DNA of 64,000 nt from CAWCUU01 sp963798855 (GCA_963798855.1 CAWCUU010000004.1:248001-312000); one strand, 5' to 3'; counted from the first letter of the stretch, positions 1-8,616 are shown. The notes: generated by a model not told the origin, from the letters alone. Made by a program: numbers and translations.

Positions 1-1006
1 TCTTCCCCATGGACACGACCGGGGCCCACATCTCGCGCAGCGTAGCGCGACGAGCGACCAGCTCGTAGCGTGCGGCGCGGGCGCTGTCTCCGTTCGTCGC
101 CCCGAGCAGGAACGCGAGGTACTTCGCGAGATCGGAGAGCGGCGCATTCCAGCCACCGTTGGGAATCGTGATGCCGGGATCGAAGTCACGGCCGTTCTCG
201 ATGACCGTGTCGCGTCCCGTCGTCGAGTTGCGCTCGACATCGTAATTGTTCGAGCGGTGCGGCTCGAGGTAGTACGGCGTCACCCCGAAGTAGCTGCGGT
301 CGAGACCGAGTGGCGCGAGCACGTTCTTCTGCACGTACGTCTCCCACGGATCGCCCGTGATCGCCTCGATGATGCGTGCGAGATAGATGTAGCCCGGATT
401 GGAGTAGCCGTAGCGGGAGCCGGGTCGGAAGTGCAGCTCCTGGTACGGCATCATCGCGACGAGCTGGCTCCACCTCGTCGGCTCGAAAGGCTCCCACGGC
501 TTCCCCTCCTTGTACGGCCACGTCGGGTCCTGGAATCCCGCTGAGTGCGACAGCAGCATGCGCACGGTGATGCTGTCGATCATTCCGTAGGGGTCGTGCA
601 CGCGTCGCAGCTCCGGCACCCAGCGCGTCACGGGATCGTCGAGGGAGAGCTCGCCGCGATCCCGCAGCTGCATGATCGCGATGGCGGTGAGCCCCTTCGT
701 GATCGAGCCGTAGTGGAAGATCGTGCCGCCGTCGACCCGCTGGCGCCGGCCACGATCCGCGAGACCGTGATCGTGCCGGGCGGCGATGCGGCCGTCCCGG
801 ATCAGAAGAACGCTGCCACCGACGACCCGTCCGCTGTCGAGCCGGGCGTCGAAGTAACGCGTGAAGTCGGACCAGCCGGCCGGCGGCGCGGGAGCGGACG
901 GCGTGTTCCGGCTCGAATCGCGGGGGTCGGGGCGCTGCGCGGCAAGCGGTGCTACGGGAAGGGCGAGCGCGAGGGCGAGCGCGGCGGGGAGCGAGTCAGG
1001 GCTCAT
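1..1006 (-). CDS. Serine hydrolase, class C beta-lactamase/PBP fold (3' end cut by window)
   Basis: This is a secreted penicillin-binding-protein-fold serine hydrolase whose C-terminus runs off the left edge, leaving about 335 codons. The start at 1006 gives a hydrophobic Ala/Leu signal peptide ending near residue 24 (LAAQ). The SxxK nucleophile motif SITK is at residues 101-104 and the YSN motif at 201-203, with LLSHSAGF near 151-158, all typical of the class C beta-lactamase / D-aminopeptidase / esterase EstB family. These motifs give the fold but not the substrate; members include peptidases, esterases and true beta-lactamases. A second paralogue lies at 6480-7892. The start is supported by the signal peptide; no strong ribosome site was seen. 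Confidence 0.85.
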   Translation of the reverse strand, partial: MSPDSLPAALALALALPVAPLAAQRPDPRDSSRNTPSAPAPPAGWSDFTRYFDARLDSGRVVGGSVLLIRDGRIAARHDHGLADRGRRQRVDGGTIFHYGSITKGLTAIAIMQLRDRGELSLDDPVTRWVPELRRVHDPYGMIDSITVRMLLSHSAGFQDPTWPYKEGKPWEPFEPTRWSQLVAMMPYQELHFRPGSRYGYSNPGYIYLARIIEAITGDPWETYVQKNVLAPLGLDRSYFGVTPYYLEPHRSNNYDVERNSTTGRDTVIENGRDFDPGITIPNGGWNAPLSDLAKYLAFLLGATNGDSARAARYELVARRATLREMWAPVVSMGK

Positions 1007-1145
1007 GGGCGGCTCCGGGACGTGTGAGAGCCGCGAAAATGCGGAATCAATCGGCGTCCGGCAAACCCTGCGCGAAGCGCGGCCGCGGCGCGCCGGACCG
1101 CGCCGCTCGCGGCCAGATGCGCCTGCGGCCGACCGGCCGCCGCAC

Positions 1146-2150
1146 TCAGTCGTCGACGAGCGCGGCGCTCTGCACGTTCGCTCGCAGCGGCACGCGCACC
1201 GAGTAGCTGCGGTTGTTCGGGGTCCGCCCGATCCGGAACTGGGGATTCAGCGCGCGGATCTCCGCCACCGTGCTGCCGACGCTGTGCGCGATCCGGATGA
1301 GAGGCGTCGCCGGCGGCACGGTGAGATGGTCCCAGTGCGGCTCGGCGACCTGCATCGGTCGGAAACCGTAGTCCTCGGCGTGCTTCGTGATGCGCGCGGC
1401 AGCGATCATCAGAGGAACGTAGTCGCGCGTCTCGCTCGGCAGGCGGTCCCAGATTCGGTAGTAGTCACCCTCGCCGCGCGCCTGCTCCCGACCGAACTCC
1501 TCGCGCATGATCCGACCGACGCGGTTCTCGCCGGTGTTGTACGCCGCGGCCGCGAGGTACCAGGAGCCGAAGCGGTCGTGCAGCGCCTGCAGGTAGTCGA
1601 GCGCCGCGTCGGTGGCGCGGACCGGATCGCGGCGCTCGTCGACCGCGCGATCGACGGCCAGACCGTACCGCTCGCCGGTCTCCTGGATGAACTGCCAGAT
1701 TCCAGCCGCTCGCGCCGGCGACGTCGCGGCCGGATTGAAGCCGGACTCGATCATCGCCAGGTACACCAGGTCGCGCGGCATTCCGCGCTCATCGAGCTTC
1801 GTCAGGATGACCGGCGCCCACTCTCCGCCCCGGTCGAGGAAGCGCTGGAACTTCTTGCGCATTGCGGGAACGGTGTCGAAGCGCGCCACCCAGTAGTCCA
1901 CGCGCGGATTCGAGATGTCGGGCAGATCCCATCCCGGCCCGAGCCCCGCCTCCGCCACCGGCGCGATGGCTGGCTCCGCGACCAGGACGGAAGACACGAC
2001 CGAGTCGGCGGATTCCAGCGACGGCGGCTCGAGCGCGGACTGCAGGTGCTCGGCTCGGGGACCCGCTCCGAGCACCAGCGCCGTCGCCACGATCGCGAAG
2101 CTCGCGATCCACATTCCGATCGATCGGTTCCGAGTCTGCCGCCTCTTCAT
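1146..2150 (-). CDS. Lytic transglycosylase with SLT domain and LysM-like tail
   Basis: This is a murein lytic transglycosylase (334 aa) that would cleave the glycan strand of peptidoglycan in the periplasm. Residues 10-30 form a hydrophobic anchor or signal segment. The SLT domain (about 110-225) has the catalytic glutamate E135 in MIESGFNP, followed by AGIWQF and AAAYNTGE, the classic motifs. Residues about 270-320 resemble a LysM domain (IAHSVGSTVAEIRALNP) for glycan binding, as in MltD. The ATG at 2150 is preferred over a longer frame because AGGAG precedes it and the membrane segment follows directly. It points away from the neighbouring serine hydrolase end and is probably a single gene. 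Confidence 0.9.
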   Translation of the reverse strand: MKRRQTRNRSIGMWIASFAIVATALVLGAGPRAEHLQSALEPPSLESADSVVSSVLVAEPAIAPVAEAGLGPGWDLPDISNPRVDYWVARFDTVPAMRKKFQRFLDRGGEWAPVILTKLDERGMPRDLVYLAMIESGFNPAATSPARAAGIWQFIQETGERYGLAVDRAVDERRDPVRATDAALDYLQALHDRFGSWYLAAAAYNTGENRVGRIMREEFGREQARGEGDYYRIWDRLPSETRDYVPLMIAAARITKHAEDYGFRPMQVAEPHWDHLTVPPATPLIRIAHSVGSTVAEIRALNPQFRIGRTPNNRSYSVRVPLRANVQSAALVDD

Positions 2151-2266
2151 TGCTCCTCCGTTCGCGCCGCAAGGTGGCGCGCCGGGCCTGCCCGCGCGCG
2201 CCCCCACATTTGTTTATCTTGAACCGATTTTCAACGCGAAAGTTCCGACAGCAGCTCCCAAGACGA

Positions 2267-3802
2267 TCAGTGATTACGGGTCGTCACCTCAATGACGCCG
2301 TTGGCCGCGGCCGGATCCCTGTAAAGCCTCCTGGCCGCCCCGCCTTTGAGGACTTCTATCCTGTCGATTCGGTCACGGTCGAGCGAGTGAAGGTCCTGCG
2401 GCGTGGACACGGCGCCGTCGATGAAGATCAGACCGGTGAATTGCTGGCGCTCGAGTATATGCGGCGATGCACGAAGGCGGCCGGGTTCGACGGTCCGGGG
2501 ATCGGCGGACGTATGACCCTGGGATGCAACCTCATCCGAGGCTTTGGCACTCATCTCCTCGAGCCGAGCGCGGAGGATCTCGCCCCGGTCCGTCGAAGCC
2601 GTGGACGCGGCGGGTATGTCGCCTGTCTTGGTCAGGATTGCCACGACCGACTGCTTTGCCGGGCTCCCGTTCTTGGTGACGGTGATGCTGCTGATGCGCT
2701 CGGGACTCAGCGCGTGCGCCTGCTCCGCCGTCGTGGTCTTCCCGTCGATGAGGTAGACGACCTCACTGCCATCCTGCGCGATCAGACCGGCAGCGCGACT
2801 CGCGTGTTCGGCCGAGGCCGCGTCCATCTTCTCGATCTCGGCGTCGGTCGGCAGCGCGGCCTCGCAGGCGGCGAAGGTGCCGCCGAGAGCGATGGCGCCG
2901 AGCGTGAGGAGGCGAGCAGCGGCGAACCGACGTGTCCTGGGAATCATGGCGTCGAGCCTCTTTCTGAGGTGGGAATGGCTGTCGGCGAGCGCGGCGGCGC
3001 TCAGAGCGAGCGAGGACCCGCGTCCAGCGATGTCGATGAGAAGCGTGCCGTAGCTGCGCGGCTCGACGCCGGCGTTGAGCAGGCGGGCGTCGCAATCCAG
3101 CTCCGCGGCCAGGCGGAGACGCGAGAGCATCCACCAGACGGCGAGGTTCCAGGGCACGAGGATGACGGCAAGCCAGCCGGCGCTCAGCAGTACGGGATCC
3201 CCGGCGCGGAGGTGCTCCGCTTCGTGCAGCAGCGCCGCTCTCCTCTGCTCCGACGGCAGGGCCAGGAGCCAGCGCGGAACGACGATCTCCGGTCGCACGA
3301 TGCCGATCGCCGCCGGTCCCGCCGTGGGCGCGATGCGCACGCAAATGCCGTCCAGCTCGGCCGGAAGCCAGCGCCGCTTCTCGCGCTGGAACCGCAGCTG
3401 CACCACGAGGAACGCAAGCGCGGCGGCGCCGGAGCCGAAGGCCCACAGGATCCCCAGCGCCAGATCGAGGCGCGTCGGAACCCGGTGCGTTACTTCCGCC
3501 AGACCCTGGCGAACCTCCCCCGCCCCGGCCTCTGCAAGACGTCGGATCGAAGCAAGCACGTTACGCCGCGCGGGCGCCGCGCCCGGAGCCGGAACGCCAC
3601 CCACCAGCGCCGTCGTCACGACGACGCCGGACTCGCGGCGCAGCGGTGCCACTCCGACGAGCACCACCGTCGCGAGCATCGCGACGAGCCAGACCGCCCT
3701 GACCGGCCGCCTCGCCAGCCGACACGCAGCATCCAGCCCCCACGCAGAGGCCGCGAGCACAACGCCCACGAGCAGCCCGTAGACCATCCAGGCCGCGGTC
3801 AC
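2267..3802 (-). CDS. M56 (BlaR1-like) membrane peptidase with TonB-plug-like C-terminus
   Basis: This 511-residue M56 metallopeptidase would act as a membrane sensor that inactivates the BlaI-type repressor encoded upstream. It has transmembrane segments near 1-25, 36-54, 112-135 and 205-226, a zinc motif HEAEH at 193-197 and the third-ligand region ELDCD at 234-238. A further hydrophobic stretch lies near 285-305. It has no penicillin-binding sensor domain. Instead the outer part holds two related segments (about 345-390 and 450-511), each starting with an (I/L)IDG strand, and the second ending IEVLKG...ANGVIEVTT, which resembles the TonB-dependent receptor plug signature. Its ATG overlaps the blaI stop by 4 bases, so the two are co-translated. 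The fold is confident; the signal sensed is unknown. Confidence 0.85.
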   Translation of the reverse strand: MTAAWMVYGLLVGVVLAASAWGLDAACRLARRPVRAVWLVAMLATVVLVGVAPLRRESGVVVTTALVGGVPAPGAAPARRNVLASIRRLAEAGAGEVRQGLAEVTHRVPTRLDLALGILWAFGSGAAALAFLVVQLRFQREKRRWLPAELDGICVRIAPTAGPAAIGIVRPEIVVPRWLLALPSEQRRAALLHEAEHLRAGDPVLLSAGWLAVILVPWNLAVWWMLSRLRLAAELDCDARLLNAGVEPRSYGTLLIDIAGRGSSLALSAAALADSHSHLRKRLDAMIPRTRRFAAARLLTLGAIALGGTFAACEAALPTDAEIEKMDAASAEHASRAAGLIAQDGSEVVYLIDGKTTTAEQAHALSPERISSITVTKNGSPAKQSVVAILTKTGDIPAASTASTDRGEILRARLEEMSAKASDEVASQGHTSADPRTVEPGRLRASPHILERQQFTGLIFIDGAVSTPQDLHSLDRDRIDRIEVLKGGAARRLYRDPAAANGVIEVTTRNH

Positions 3803-4173
3803 GATGGCTCCTCGAGCCGCTTCGCCAGCAGGCGTCGCATCCGCTCCAGCTCCTCGCGCGACAACCCACGGTCCGAGACCAGCTGCGCGAACATCCGCTC
3901 CGCCGAGCCCTGGAAGATCGCCTCGCGGATCCGCGACAGCGCGCTCACCCCGGCCCGCTCCGGCTCGACCGCCGGAAAGTAGCGATACGCCCGCCCCTCG
4001 GGCTCGTGCCGCACAAAGCCCTTCTCTTCCAATGTCTGCAGCGCGGACAGCACCGAAGTGTACGCCAGCTCGTCGGCCAGCTCGTCGCGCACTTCCGTGA
4101 CCGTCGCGGAGCCGAGCCTCCAGAGGATGCTCATGACGTCCAGCTCGCGCGGCGTGAAGCGGATCTCGTCCAT
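3799..4173 (-). CDS. BlaI/MecI-family transcriptional repressor
   Basis: This is a 124-residue BlaI/MecI/CopY-type winged-helix repressor, full length for the family. The N-terminal half shows the typical pattern ELDVMSILW, SATVTEVRDELA and SVLSALQTLEEKGFV, with HEPEGRAYRYFP in the wing; the C-terminal helices serve dimerisation. It is the first gene of an operon with the M56 peptidase (ATGA overlap), the usual repressor-protease pair. GGAG lies upstream of the ATG and an 18-base inverted repeat sits 16-33 bases before the start, which suggests autoregulation. The regulon beyond this operon cannot be read from the sequence. A second such pair lies at 57570-60025. Confidence 0.9.
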   Translation of the reverse strand: MDEIRFTPRELDVMSILWRLGSATVTEVRDELADELAYTSVLSALQTLEEKGFVRHEPEGRAYRYFPAVEPERAGVSALSRIREAIFQGSAERMFAQLVSDRGLSREELERMRRLLAKRLEEPS

Positions 4174-4188
4174 GGCGGAGTCTCCGTG

Positions 4189-4206
4189 CTACGGTGTTTC
4201 CCGTAG
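4189..4206. promoter_or_regulatory. Putative BlaI operator upstream of blaI-M56
   Basis: An inverted repeat CTACGG-6 bases-CCGTAG lies 16-33 bases upstream of the blaI ATG. BlaI-family repressors bind short dyads over their own promoters, so this is a candidate autoregulatory operator. The assignment is by position only. Confidence 0.5.
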
Positions 4207-4374
4207 TTTAGCAGCGTAGGAGCGCAGATGTCAACGGGCTTTGCCGTAGATAACGCGCGCACTGCAGCGCTGGGACACGCTGACCGGCCGGTTCGAATCG
4301 CGGGTCCGGGCGCTGGCCTGCACCACCGATCGGGCCTATGATGGATCGAAGCGTACCGGGAGGAGGGAACGCGA

Positions 4375-4620
4375 ATGAGTGAGAAGATCAGCAGCGACCG
4401 GCTCGAACGGATCACCGACTGGCTGCGGGAGAGGACGCGTGGCGAGTGCCCGTTCTGCGGAGGCCGGGACTGGTCGATCGATGACGAGCTTGGCAGCCTG
4501 CCGGCGTACCAGCGCGAGGAGCCGAACGTGCAGCTCGACCGGGGCTACACGCTCGTGCTGGTGACGTGCGAGAGGTGCGGCTTCACGGCCCCGTTCGCGG
4601 CGAAGAAGCTGGCCGACTGA
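4375..4620 (+). CDS. Small zinc-ribbon protein of unknown role
   Basis: This is an 81-residue protein with two CxxC knuckles, CPFC at 25-28 and CERC at 65-68, spaced as in a zinc ribbon. A hydrophobic strand (YTLVLVTCERCGF) leads into the second knuckle. A strong ribosome site (GGAGGAGGGA) precedes the ATG. There is no signal peptide or membrane segment, so it should be cytoplasmic. Such stand-alone ribbons occur as hypothetical proteins in many bacteria, and I cannot assign a partner. It is transcribed divergently from blaI, and its stop borders a 13-base repeat array shared with the convergent FMN reductase. Confidence 0.75.
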   Translation: MSEKISSDRLERITDWLRERTRGECPFCGGRDWSIDDELGSLPAYQREEPNVQLDRGYTLVLVTCERCGFTAPFAAKKLAD

Positions 4621-4760
4621 AGCGGGCGCGAACGGCAGGCGCGAGCTGCAGGCGCAAACGGCAGGCGCGAGCTGCAGGCGCGAACCGCAGCGCCTTGCCC
4701 CAAGCGCCTCGCCTTGAGCGCGCCTCGCTTTCAGCGCCTGTAGTCAGCGCCTGCCTTCAA
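4621..4760. repeat. 13-base repeat array A, convergent
   Basis: The left part reads GGCGCGAACGGCA, GGCGCGAGCTGCA, GGCGCAAACGGCA and GGCGCGAGCTGCA, exactly 13 bases apart on the plus strand. The right part holds the opposite orientation (CAGCGCCTGTAGT, CAGCGCCTGCCTT). The two halves follow the two convergent genes, and the TGA of the FMN reductase lies in the last TTCA of the array. The halves are complementary and could fold together in either transcript. Confidence 0.85.
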
Positions 4761-5404
4761 GCCGCATCCTGAACGCGCTCCGTCGCGGCGTCGGGGTGCT
4801 CGCCGAGGAACTCGACCCACTGCGTCTTGACGCGCGGGTACTGCTTCGCGGCCTCGACGAGCTCGAGGAAGCAGGCGACGGTCTCGTCGAACCATTTCTG
4901 GAGCTTCGCGTCGGCGATGCGGCCGTCGTCGCCGAATGCCTTGTGTGCCTGCGCGAGCGAGAACATGTCGGGATAGACCCGGCTCCCGAGGTGCTCGAGC
5001 GGAACGCGGAGCGCCCAGAGCCCACGATTGCCGCCGACCATTGACGGGGAGGCGGACATGAGCAGCGCATGTCGGTCCTTGAACGGCTGCGGGCTGAAGC
5101 GGGAAGTCCAGTCGATGGTGTTCTTCAACACCCCCGGCATGGATGCGTTGTATTCGGGCGAGGCGATGATGAAGGCGTCGCTGCCGAGAAGACGCCGTTG
5201 CAGCTCTTCGGCCCCGGTCGGGAAGCCGAATTCGGTCTCGACATCGGCATCGTAGGAGGGTGTGTCGAAGTCCACCATGTAAGCTCGGTCGACGGTGCCG
5301 CCGGCGGCCTCCACCGCCGCTTCGGCGAGGGTCGCCAGACGATCGTTGATTGATGACCGGCGCAGGGAAGCGCTGAAGACGAGCACGCGGACGTCGTAGG
5401 CCAT
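4757..5404 (-). CDS. NADPH-dependent FMN reductase family protein
   Basis: This is a 215-residue flavodoxin-like quinone/FMN reductase of the NADPH_FMN_red family (ArsH/ChrR/YieF-like). The FMN phosphate loop is FSASLRRSSIN at 10-20 and the flavin-contacting motif SPEYNASMPGVLKN at 82-95, followed by IDW; both are diagnostic. It is cytosolic and probably reduces quinones, azo compounds or flavin with NAD(P)H. The ATG at 5404 has a clean GGAGG site; the longer frame upstream has no family similarity. It is divergent from the HemG-like gene, and together they form a small flavoprotein pair. The last codons and the stop lie against a 13-base repeat array. Confidence 0.88.
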   Translation of the reverse strand: MAYDVRVLVFSASLRRSSINDRLATLAEAAVEAAGGTVDRAYMVDFDTPSYDADVETEFGFPTGAEELQRRLLGSDAFIIASPEYNASMPGVLKNTIDWTSRFSPQPFKDRHALLMSASPSMVGGNRGLWALRVPLEHLGSRVYPDMFSLAQAHKAFGDDGRIADAKLQKWFDETVACFLELVEAAKQYPRVKTQWVEFLGEHPDAATERVQDAA

Positions 5405-5656
5405 GGAGCCCTCCGGGCGTTGGGGGAGCGAGGCGGCCTCGGCGAGGGGCGCGCATGGATGGAATCGGCGTGCTGCGCGGCAGCGGTGCAAGACCGTCCT
5501 TTTCCCCACAATCCGGCGGAGCGCGCCCGACGGCGCACGGTCGTCGGCCGCGCCATCTTCGAGCACAGCATTGCGCCATCGGGTGTCGGCGTCTTCGTAC
5601 CGTCACGCGAAGCGATGGTGCTGCTACTCGAGCCAAACGGCAGCCTGGAGGTAACC

Positions 5657-6277
5657 ATGCCCGCCCGCATCCTCATCGTCTACGGCACGAGCTACGGACA
5701 GACGGCGAAGATCGCCGCACGGATCAGGGAGCAGCTGGTGGCACGCGGCTTCTCGGTCGGCCTGTACAAGGGCGACGCGCTGCCGTCGGGCCTCGCGTTG
5801 TCCGGCTACGACGCCGTGGTGGTGGGCGCGTCGCTGATCATCGGCGGACACCAACGCTACATCGGACGCTTCATCCGCCGGCACGCGCCGGAGCTGCAGC
5901 ACATCCCCTCGGCGTTCTTCTCGGTGAGCGGATCCGCCGGCAGCGAAAAGGTGGAGCAGCGCGCGACGGCTCGCAGGATCATGGCGGAGTTCCTGCGCAA
6001 GTCCGGCTGGAGCCCGGAGCTGGAGACGACGTTCGCCGGCGCGATCACCTACACGCGCTACAATCCGGTGCTGCGCTGGTGGATGAAGCGGATCTCGCGC
6101 GCGGAGGGCGGCTCGACGGATACATCGAGGGATCACGAGTATACGGACTGGTCGCAGGTCGAGCAGTTCGCGACCGAGGTCGCGAGGATGGCGGAGGAGA
6201 GGCGCGAACAGCGAGGCGCGAACGGCGAGGCGCTGACCGCAGGCGCCAATGGCGAGGCGCTGACGGCGAGGCGCTGA
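5657..6277 (+). CDS. hemG: HemG-like flavodoxin (menaquinone-dependent protoporphyrinogen oxidase type)
   Basis: This is a 206-residue long-chain flavodoxin resembling HemG, which oxidises protoporphyrinogen IX using FMN and menaquinone. The FMN loop is YGTSYGQTAKIA (9-20). GASLIIGGHQ, PSAFFSVSGS, the FAGAITYTRYNP block with its WWMKRIS run, and EYTDWSQVEQFA align with the HemG pattern by eye. The ATG at 5657 is chosen for its GGAGG site; an upstream in-frame extension is not conserved. The final 20 residues (GANGEALTAGANGEALTARR) are encoded by the adjoining repeat array, which also provides the stop. No other heme genes are nearby, so a more general flavodoxin role is possible. Confidence 0.75.
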   Translation: MPARILIVYGTSYGQTAKIAARIREQLVARGFSVGLYKGDALPSGLALSGYDAVVVGASLIIGGHQRYIGRFIRRHAPELQHIPSAFFSVSGSAGSEKVEQRATARRIMAEFLRKSGWSPELETTFAGAITYTRYNPVLRWWMKRISRAEGGSTDTSRDHEYTDWSQVEQFATEVARMAEERREQRGANGEALTAGANGEALTARR

Positions 6278-6475
6278 CGGCGAGGCGGGCAAGCGCCTTG
6301 GTCAGCGCCTGAGGTCAGCGCCTGAGGTCAGCGCCTGAGGTCAGCGCCTGAGATCAGCGCCTGAGGTCAGCGCCTGAGAGTCAGCGCCTGAGGTCAGCGC
6401 CTGAAGTCAGCGCCTTCAGTCAGCGCCTTCAGTCAGCGCCTTCAGTCAGCGCCTTCAGTCAGCGCCTGCCGCAGG
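6201..6475. repeat. 13-base repeat array B, the longest, convergent
   Basis: Plus-orientation units (GGCGCTGACGGCGA and variants, 13-14 bases) start inside the 3' end of the HemG-like gene and continue to about 6290. About thirteen units of the opposite orientation follow, first GTCAGCGCCTGAG and then GTCAGCGCCTTCA, ending just before the stop of the serine hydrolase at 6480. The two halves are inverted, so transcripts from either side could form long stems. Confidence 0.92.
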
Positions 6476-6479
6476 GCGT

Positions 6480-7892
6480 TTAGCCCTGCGGCGCGATCTG
6501 GTACTGCTCGAGCTTGCCGTCCGGCATCTCGTAGGTCCAGACGCGTAGCGTGCGGTCGGCGAAGACGGCACGGTAAACGCGCTCGAGCATTCCGCCGCGC
6601 TCCTGCTCGCCCACCTGAACGAACTCGCGGGGCTGCCCGAGCGGGCCGAGCGTCGTGGCGAAATCGTGCAGGGCCTGCTCGCTGAAGTAGGCGTTCGCAT
6701 CCGGCGTGAAGAGAGAGCGGTCGATCGTGCCGTGCTGCAGGCCCACGAAGATGCGGCGGGCCCGAGCGGTCCGGGCCAGGGTCGCGGTGTCCTCGGTTGC
6801 GAACAGGAGCTGCGACACGCCGCGCGCGATGGCGCCCGAGGCCGGCGCCGCGTCCTGGTTCGTGAGCACGACGACCGCCGCGCTGTCCTCCGGGAAGACC
6901 AGGTTGTACGCCGTGAAGCCGGACACCTCGCCGCTGTGCGAGACAACGAAGTGACCGCCCTGCATGCCCACGCTGACGCCGAGGCCGTAGCCGGTGCCTG
7001 CGCCGTTCTTCAGCCGGACCTCCGTCTCGAGATCCCGGTACGATTCCGGCCGGAGCAGGCTCTCGTCGATGAGGGAGATGTCCCAGCGGGCGAGGTCGCT
7101 CGGCGTCATCGCCAGCTCGCCGGCCGCGTACATCCAGCCCGAGCCTTCCTGTGGAGCGGGACGCAGCGGACCGAGCCCGTAGCGCATGTAGCCGGTCGGC
7201 TCTCCGGGGCCGCCCAGCTTGCCCGCGTCGAAGTCGACCGCGCTGCCGAGGCCGACCGGACCGAGAATGTTCTGGCGGATGAACTCGAAGAACGGCATGC
7301 CGCTCGCCTTCTGCACGATGCGGCCGGCGATGACGTAGTTCGTGTTGCTGTACTGCCAGCGCGTGCCGGGATCGAAGTCGAGCGGCTTCCTGGCCCATAG
7401 CGTGAGGATGCTGTCCGGATCGATCGCCTTCAGCATCATCGGCGGGACGTAGTCCTGTGGCCAGAAGTCCTGGTAGCCGGACGTGTGCGACAGCACCTCG
7501 CGGATCGTGACCTCGTCGGCACGCGTGAGATCCGGCAGGAACTTCGACACCGGATCGTCCAGCGAAAGCTTGCCCTGCTCCTGCAGCAGCAGGATCGCGG
7601 CCGCCGTGAACTGCTTGCTGATCGAGCCGATCGCATAGCGCATCTGCGGTGTGGCGGGGACGCTCGGATCGAGCTTCGCCGCGCCGTACGCCTGCGCGTA
7701 GGCGAGCCGCCCGTGCATGACGACGGCGACGGAAGCGCTGGGTACCCCTGTGCTCTTCAGCACCGCCTGCGCCACCGAGTCGACACGCCCGGTGAGAGCG
7801 CCATCCGGCGCGGCCTGCGCCTGCAGCGGCCTCGCGGACGTCACGACGAAGAGCACGGCCGAAGCCGCTGCGAGCACGCGATCCCTGATCAT
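6480..7892 (-). CDS. Secreted serine hydrolase, class C beta-lactamase family
   Basis: This is a 470-residue exported serine hydrolase. The signal peptide MIRDRVLAAASAVLFVVTSA ends with a cleavage-like AQA near 25-27. SISK at 90-93 holds the nucleophile and general base, YSN is at 181-183, and HSGEVSGF near 330-340 fits the third motif. The C-terminal 100 residues form a small beta-rich domain, as in several ester or peptide hydrolases of this clan. The ATG at 7892 follows AGGAG; upstream codons lack family features. It is a paralogue of the truncated gene at 1-1006. Substrate unknown; beta-lactam hydrolysis is possible but not indicated. Confidence 0.88.
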   Translation of the reverse strand: MIRDRVLAAASAVLFVVTSARPLQAQAAPDGALTGRVDSVAQAVLKSTGVPSASVAVVMHGRLAYAQAYGAAKLDPSVPATPQMRYAIGSISKQFTAAAILLLQEQGKLSLDDPVSKFLPDLTRADEVTIREVLSHTSGYQDFWPQDYVPPMMLKAIDPDSILTLWARKPLDFDPGTRWQYSNTNYVIAGRIVQKASGMPFFEFIRQNILGPVGLGSAVDFDAGKLGGPGEPTGYMRYGLGPLRPAPQEGSGWMYAAGELAMTPSDLARWDISLIDESLLRPESYRDLETEVRLKNGAGTGYGLGVSVGMQGGHFVVSHSGEVSGFTAYNLVFPEDSAAVVVLTNQDAAPASGAIARGVSQLLFATEDTATLARTARARRIFVGLQHGTIDRSLFTPDANAYFSEQALHDFATTLGPLGQPREFVQVGEQERGGMLERVYRAVFADRTLRVWTYEMPDGKLEQYQIAPQG

Positions 7893-8163
7893 CCTTCGAG
7901 CTCCTGTCCGAACGGCTGGAATACAACAGGCGTCAACTGCAGGCGTTAGGAAGCTCTGCACTGGCACCTGAGCTGAGCAGGCGTACCCCCGCGATAGCCG
8001 TATCCGCGTCGGTAGAAAGATACCCGTACTATCCAGGCTGGGGTCAGAATACGTTGGGTTGGGTTTCCGCGCATGAGGTGTATCACCAGTATGCCCTCGG
8101 CGGCTCCGAAGCGGAAGCGAACTCGGCGGGTGACCACTGCGTGGACAACTAGGGGAGGTCCCA

Positions 8164-8616
8164 ATGCTGCACACGCTGTCATTGGCGCTGCTCTTGATCG
8201 GAACGCCTGCCTTTGCGCAACAAGGCATGGATCCGGTCGTGGACGTGATTCAGGCCAGCTTTCGGTTCCTAACGCAGAATGAGCTGCCGAAGGGAACCAT
8301 CGTTATTGATTTTTCGGAAGCCGGAATGCACCCGCCTGTTAGTTTCGCTGGTCAAATCCAGAAGGCGACGGGCGCGATTATTGGGAACATTGCAGATTAC
8401 TCGAAGTGTACGTCCCGGACGGACTGCTCGCTGCATGGAGCTAGCGCCGTTGTAACCTTCGGCACTCCAGCGACGTCGGGAGATTCGGCGACGATTTCGG
8501 TACTATATCGTGTCCAGGAGGACAAAACCGTCGCAACCACGAGCATTCAACTGCTGCTTCGACAAACGGGACACGCGTGGCAGGTTGAAAGGGTCCTGAA
8601 CAAAACAATCGAGTAA
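8164..8616 (+). CDS. Orphan secreted protein, lower-GC
   Basis: This is a 150-residue protein I do not recognise. Residues 1-18 form a clear signal peptide ending AFAQQ, and GGGGAGG precedes the ATG. The mature part is beta-rich with two cysteines (SKCTSRTDCS) that could pair, and it ends with a domain resembling secreted NTF2-like or lipocalin-sized proteins (ISVLYRVQ, TSIQLLLRQTGHAWQVERV). Codon choice is clearly more AT-rich than in the neighbours (GTTATTGATTTTTCG, for example), which points to recent acquisition. It stands alone between two minus-strand genes with long non-coding flanks. Confidence 0.7.
   Translation: MLHTLSLALLLIGTPAFAQQGMDPVVDVIQASFRFLTQNELPKGTIVIDFSEAGMHPPVSFAGQIQKATGAIIGNIADYSKCTSRTDCSLHGASAVVTFGTPATSGDSATISVLYRVQEDKTVATTSIQLLLRQTGHAWQVERVLNKTIE

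Noticed and set aside
6201..6475. Repeat array considered as CRISPR
   Set aside because: Unit of 13 bases with no unique spacers and no cas genes; this is a simple tandem array.
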